A stretch of 64,000 bases of DNA from Acinetobacter sp. MB5 (GTDB lineage: Bacteria; Pseudomonadota; Gammaproteobacteria; Pseudomonadales; Moraxellaceae), in the NCBI RefSeq assembly GCF_003261585.1, contig NZ_POVU01000001.1:248001-312000 (forward strand), in the 5' to 3' direction. This document shows, in pieces, positions 61,788 to 64,000 of the stretch. The notes beneath the pieces were generated by a model, which did no database searches, was not told where the DNA came from, and saw only the letters and a program-made list of their open reading frames with translations. The first letter of the stretch is position 1. The number at the start of each line of letters is the position of its first letter. The position numbers and the translations under genes were made by a program.

Positions 61788-62918
61788 TTAACCTTTGGCT
61801 GTTCTTTTCAACTTTTGCGGATCATCAAACGGTAAGGTGTGCGTGATCGCGTTCACTTCCAAACTGCCTTTGACCTGAATTTCACATCCCTGTACTGCAT
61901 ACGGCACATCAACACGGGCTAAAGCCACTGACTTCTTGCTGATGGGCGAATACATACCACAAGTGATCACACCGATTTGGGTGTCGCCATCCCATAAGGT
62001 ATCGCCCATTTGCGCAGCCTGCTCCCCTTCAAGCATCACCCCAAAAATCTTGATGCGCTCTTTGCCTTGCAAGCGTTTATGCTCATAGCCGCCACGAAAC
62101 TCGCCCTTCGTCGGTGAAACAGTAAAGTCGAGTCCAAGCTCCCACAAACTATCGCCAGACTTGTCATTTTTAAATGGGAAATATTCCGAGTTATCATAAG
62201 GATAAAACAGTAAATAACTTTCCACACGCAACCAGTCCAAAGTGACAAATGAGCATGGGACAATGCCATATTTCGCACCTTTATCTAAAATCGTATCCCA
62301 AATCAGTGGTGCATCCATCGCCTTACAGAAAATTTCATAACCACGCTCGCCTGTATAACCTGTGCGTGAAATCATCACAGGGCAACCAAACAGTTTGGTC
62401 TGAATATGGTGAAAATACGGCAAGTTGCGAATATCAGGGATATATTCCGCCAGAAAATCTACCGCCAAAGGCCCTTGAAGCGATAGATCATGCAAATCAT
62501 CATCAAACAGCACAGCAACTTGGCGTCCTGTTGCCGAACGGGTCAGCATTTCTAGACCAATCCCTGTGCCATGCACCACCATAAAAGCATTTGGCCCTGT
62601 ACGGTAAATCACGCAGTCATCGACAAATTTGCCTTCTTCATTGAGCATGGTGGCATACACTGACTTGCCAGGGTAAAGCTTGGAAATATCGCGTGAGGTG
62701 GCATATTCAAGCAGGCTTTCTGCATGTGGCCCCACATAATGCACTTTTTTCAAGCCTGAAACGTCCATCAAACCTGCTTTGGTTCGAATCGCCAAATAAT
62801 GCTCGGCCGTATCACTGGCATAAGTCCATGCCGTCCCCATGCCATTCCAGTCTTCCAAGTTTGAGCCAAGCTGACGGTGACGTTCTGCCAGTGCTGAAAT
62901 ACGCCATAAATTTGCCAT
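61788..62918 (-). CDS. GcvT-family (aminomethyltransferase-like) protein
   Basis: This 376 aa folate-binding fold protein reads YLAIRTKAGLMDVSGLKKVHYVGP near residues 41-65 in part, MLNEEGKFVDDCVIYR near 90, ISRTGYTGERGYEIF near 190 and LDWLRVESYLLFY near 227. It is distinct from true GcvT: no gcvH or gcvP is adjacent, and it has the longer layout of THF-dependent demethylases such as DmdA and the proteins next to dimethylamine oxidation genes. It probably receives a methyl or formaldehyde unit onto THF. It follows the DUF3445 gene by 55 bp. Confidence 0.85.
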   Translation of the reverse strand: MANLWRISALAERHRQLGSNLEDWNGMGTAWTYASDTAEHYLAIRTKAGLMDVSGLKKVHYVGPHAESLLEYATSRDISKLYPGKSVYATMLNEEGKFVDDCVIYRTGPNAFMVVHGTGIGLEMLTRSATGRQVAVLFDDDLHDLSLQGPLAVDFLAEYIPDIRNLPYFHHIQTKLFGCPVMISRTGYTGERGYEIFCKAMDAPLIWDTILDKGAKYGIVPCSFVTLDWLRVESYLLFYPYDNSEYFPFKNDKSGDSLWELGLDFTVSPTKGEFRGGYEHKRLQGKERIKIFGVMLEGEQAAQMGDTLWDGDTQIGVITCGMYSPISKKSVALARVDVPYAVQGCEIQVKGSLEVNAITHTLPFDDPQKLKRTAKG

Positions 62919-62973
62919 ACATCTATTCCTTCATTGTGTATCTATATCAGTAAAATAAGTTGCCTAATCAACA

Positions 62974-63987
62974 TCATTCTGGGTCAAACTGGCTGAGCCA
63001 TTGCACCAACGGTTCACGGTAACGGCTAATGCCTTTGTAATCGGCAATTGGCTCAGGTAAGTCACGAATCACCCGATGCAGACGTTTTGCCCACTCAGGA
63101 TTGGTCACTAAATCATTTAGGCTAATCAGATAAGTACGGATGCTAAATAACAGCGCGTTGCTGCGAGCCAGACGTGGCATCATTTGCAGTTCGACTCGCA
63201 AATGCACCAACTCGCCTGCATTGTCTTTGGTGACTAAACCGCGCTCATGTCCCCACACATGGAACGTTTCCGAAGAGGTGTCCATACGTGGGTTGATGGT
63301 CATCGTCCAATTCAAACGGCGGTACGGATGCCCGACCTGAATGTTGAGCAAAAATTTCAGCGCACGTTCAAACACCCCTGCATCGTGTGCCAGTTTCGGA
63401 ACAGGGGCATGCCACTGTTTAAAGCTCATGCCTGCATCGAAGTTCAGAGACCAGTCCGCAGGGCCAGTAATCATGCCTGCATCCATAAACAGGTCGCCTT
63501 CACGCTGATCGAGTAAGGCAATGTCACCTTGTACTTGACGTGAAATAAACTCAAACGGCGGTAGTGGCAGAGTCGCATCATCCCCAAACTGGAAATGCAC
63601 ATCGATATTCATCGGGCGATTGATCCAGTGCCACGCCTTCCCTTGCCGTTCTAGTTGAAAATGTTCAGGATAATCTGCCGATAAATGCAGCATCGCCATT
63701 TCCAGAAAGTCCCATGCAGCCTGTTGCATATGTGGCAACACAATGCAGCGTTTCGGATCACTTGCCAGCGTTAAGGCACGTTCATTCATTTCAGTCAGAT
63801 AATGCTCGTCGATATCGAACCAGTGCTCAAAAATCGTGTCAGGCTTAGACAATGCAGGCTCAATATTCACCGAATACATGTAGCTGTCTTCAGGAAATGG
63901 AAATGGAAAACGCGCAATGGCTTTGGCACTGTTGTGATAATGAAACTGATCACGCATATTTTCCGCAGGGTTAAATTGTACGGTCAT
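62974..63987 (-). CDS. Heme-dependent oxidative N-demethylase (DUF3445)
   Basis: This 337 aa protein matches the DUF3445/HODM family: ARFPFPFPEDSYMYSV near residue 25, WLDxDxxY-like HWFDIDEHYLTEM near 54, PVPKLAHDAGVFERALKFL near 200, RLNWTMTINPRMDT near 228 and SNALLFSIRTYLISLNDL near 285. Members use heme and oxygen to remove a methyl group from dimethylamine-like substrates, releasing formaldehyde. The gene begins close to the right edge, with an AGGAGAG site at 63992-63998. The reductase genes usual in this pathway would lie beyond the window. Confidence 0.87.
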   Translation of the reverse strand: MTVQFNPAENMRDQFHYHNSAKAIARFPFPFPEDSYMYSVNIEPALSKPDTIFEHWFDIDEHYLTEMNERALTLASDPKRCIVLPHMQQAAWDFLEMAMLHLSADYPEHFQLERQGKAWHWINRPMNIDVHFQFGDDATLPLPPFEFISRQVQGDIALLDQREGDLFMDAGMITGPADWSLNFDAGMSFKQWHAPVPKLAHDAGVFERALKFLLNIQVGHPYRRLNWTMTINPRMDTSSETFHVWGHERGLVTKDNAGELVHLRVELQMMPRLARSNALLFSIRTYLISLNDLVTNPEWAKRLHRVIRDLPEPIADYKGISRYREPLVQWLSQFDPE

Positions 63988-64000
63988 GGCAACTCTCCTA

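Overview
The window is chromosomal DNA of a gamma-proteobacterium of the genus Acinetobacter. The evidence is the moderately AT-rich coding style, the gene neighbourhoods (pepN, the complete isc operon, tusDCBE, ppiD-hupB, mfd, rpsT) and the protein sequences. It holds two accessory stretches around a block of ordinary housekeeping genes. No rRNA, tRNA, CRISPR array or complete insertion sequence was found.

Region 1 (1 to about 14,650) is the integrase-proximal part of a tailed-phage prophage of HK97-like type; its other end lies left of the window. The leftward arm (9181 down to 1) carries a Cro-like repressor, a CII-like regulator, a replication protein gene with probable origin iterons inside it, a 34-residue membrane peptide gene, a RuvC-like resolvase, an antiterminator-like protein, two isolated AT-rich cargo genes (a membrane protein and a DUF2971 protein), small proteins, an HNH nuclease, the terminase subunits, the prohead protease and the start of the capsid gene. 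The rightward arm carries the CI repressor, a tightly coupled three-gene cassette of unknown function directly behind it, then a repressor-type operator, a small membrane protein, an excisionase-like protein and the tyrosine integrase beside pepN. The three-gene cassette (9967-12834) is the best candidate for an undescribed system: its first protein shows a PD-(D/E)XK-like pattern and its position predicts expression in the lysogen.

Region 2 (14,685 to about 51,700) is core genome: aminopeptidase N, a PAP2 phosphatase, an NCS2 purine/pyrimidine permease, an LRAT-like protein, a GST, YchF, a MarR regulator, an ABC1/UbiB-type kinase, a glutamate/dicarboxylate symporter, an EamA transporter, fumarase C, a GalE-like protein lacking the usual catalytic lysine, the Tus sulfur relay, PpiD, HU, a phasin, the iscRSUA-hscBA-fdx operon, a membrane class III cyclase, a HIT protein, Mfd, RraA, ribosomal protein S20, a histidine phosphatase and CysQ.

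Region 3 (about 51,840 to 64,000) is a one-carbon / methylated-amine catabolic region. One rightward operon holds purU, folD and four genes of the heterotetrameric sarcosine oxidase / N-methylglutamate dehydrogenase family. A PII gene follows behind a terminator-like hairpin. Beyond a GNAT gene broken by an in-frame stop, a second leftward group holds a heme-dependent oxidative N-demethylase (DUF3445) and a GcvT-like protein, followed by an XRE-cupin regulator and an acetyltransferase. Together these would release methyl groups from methylated amines as formaldehyde or methylene-THF, oxidise them through FolD and return THF plus formate through PurU. The PII gene and the variant delta subunit make N-methylglutamate dehydrogenase (MgdABCD) as plausible as sarcosine oxidase.
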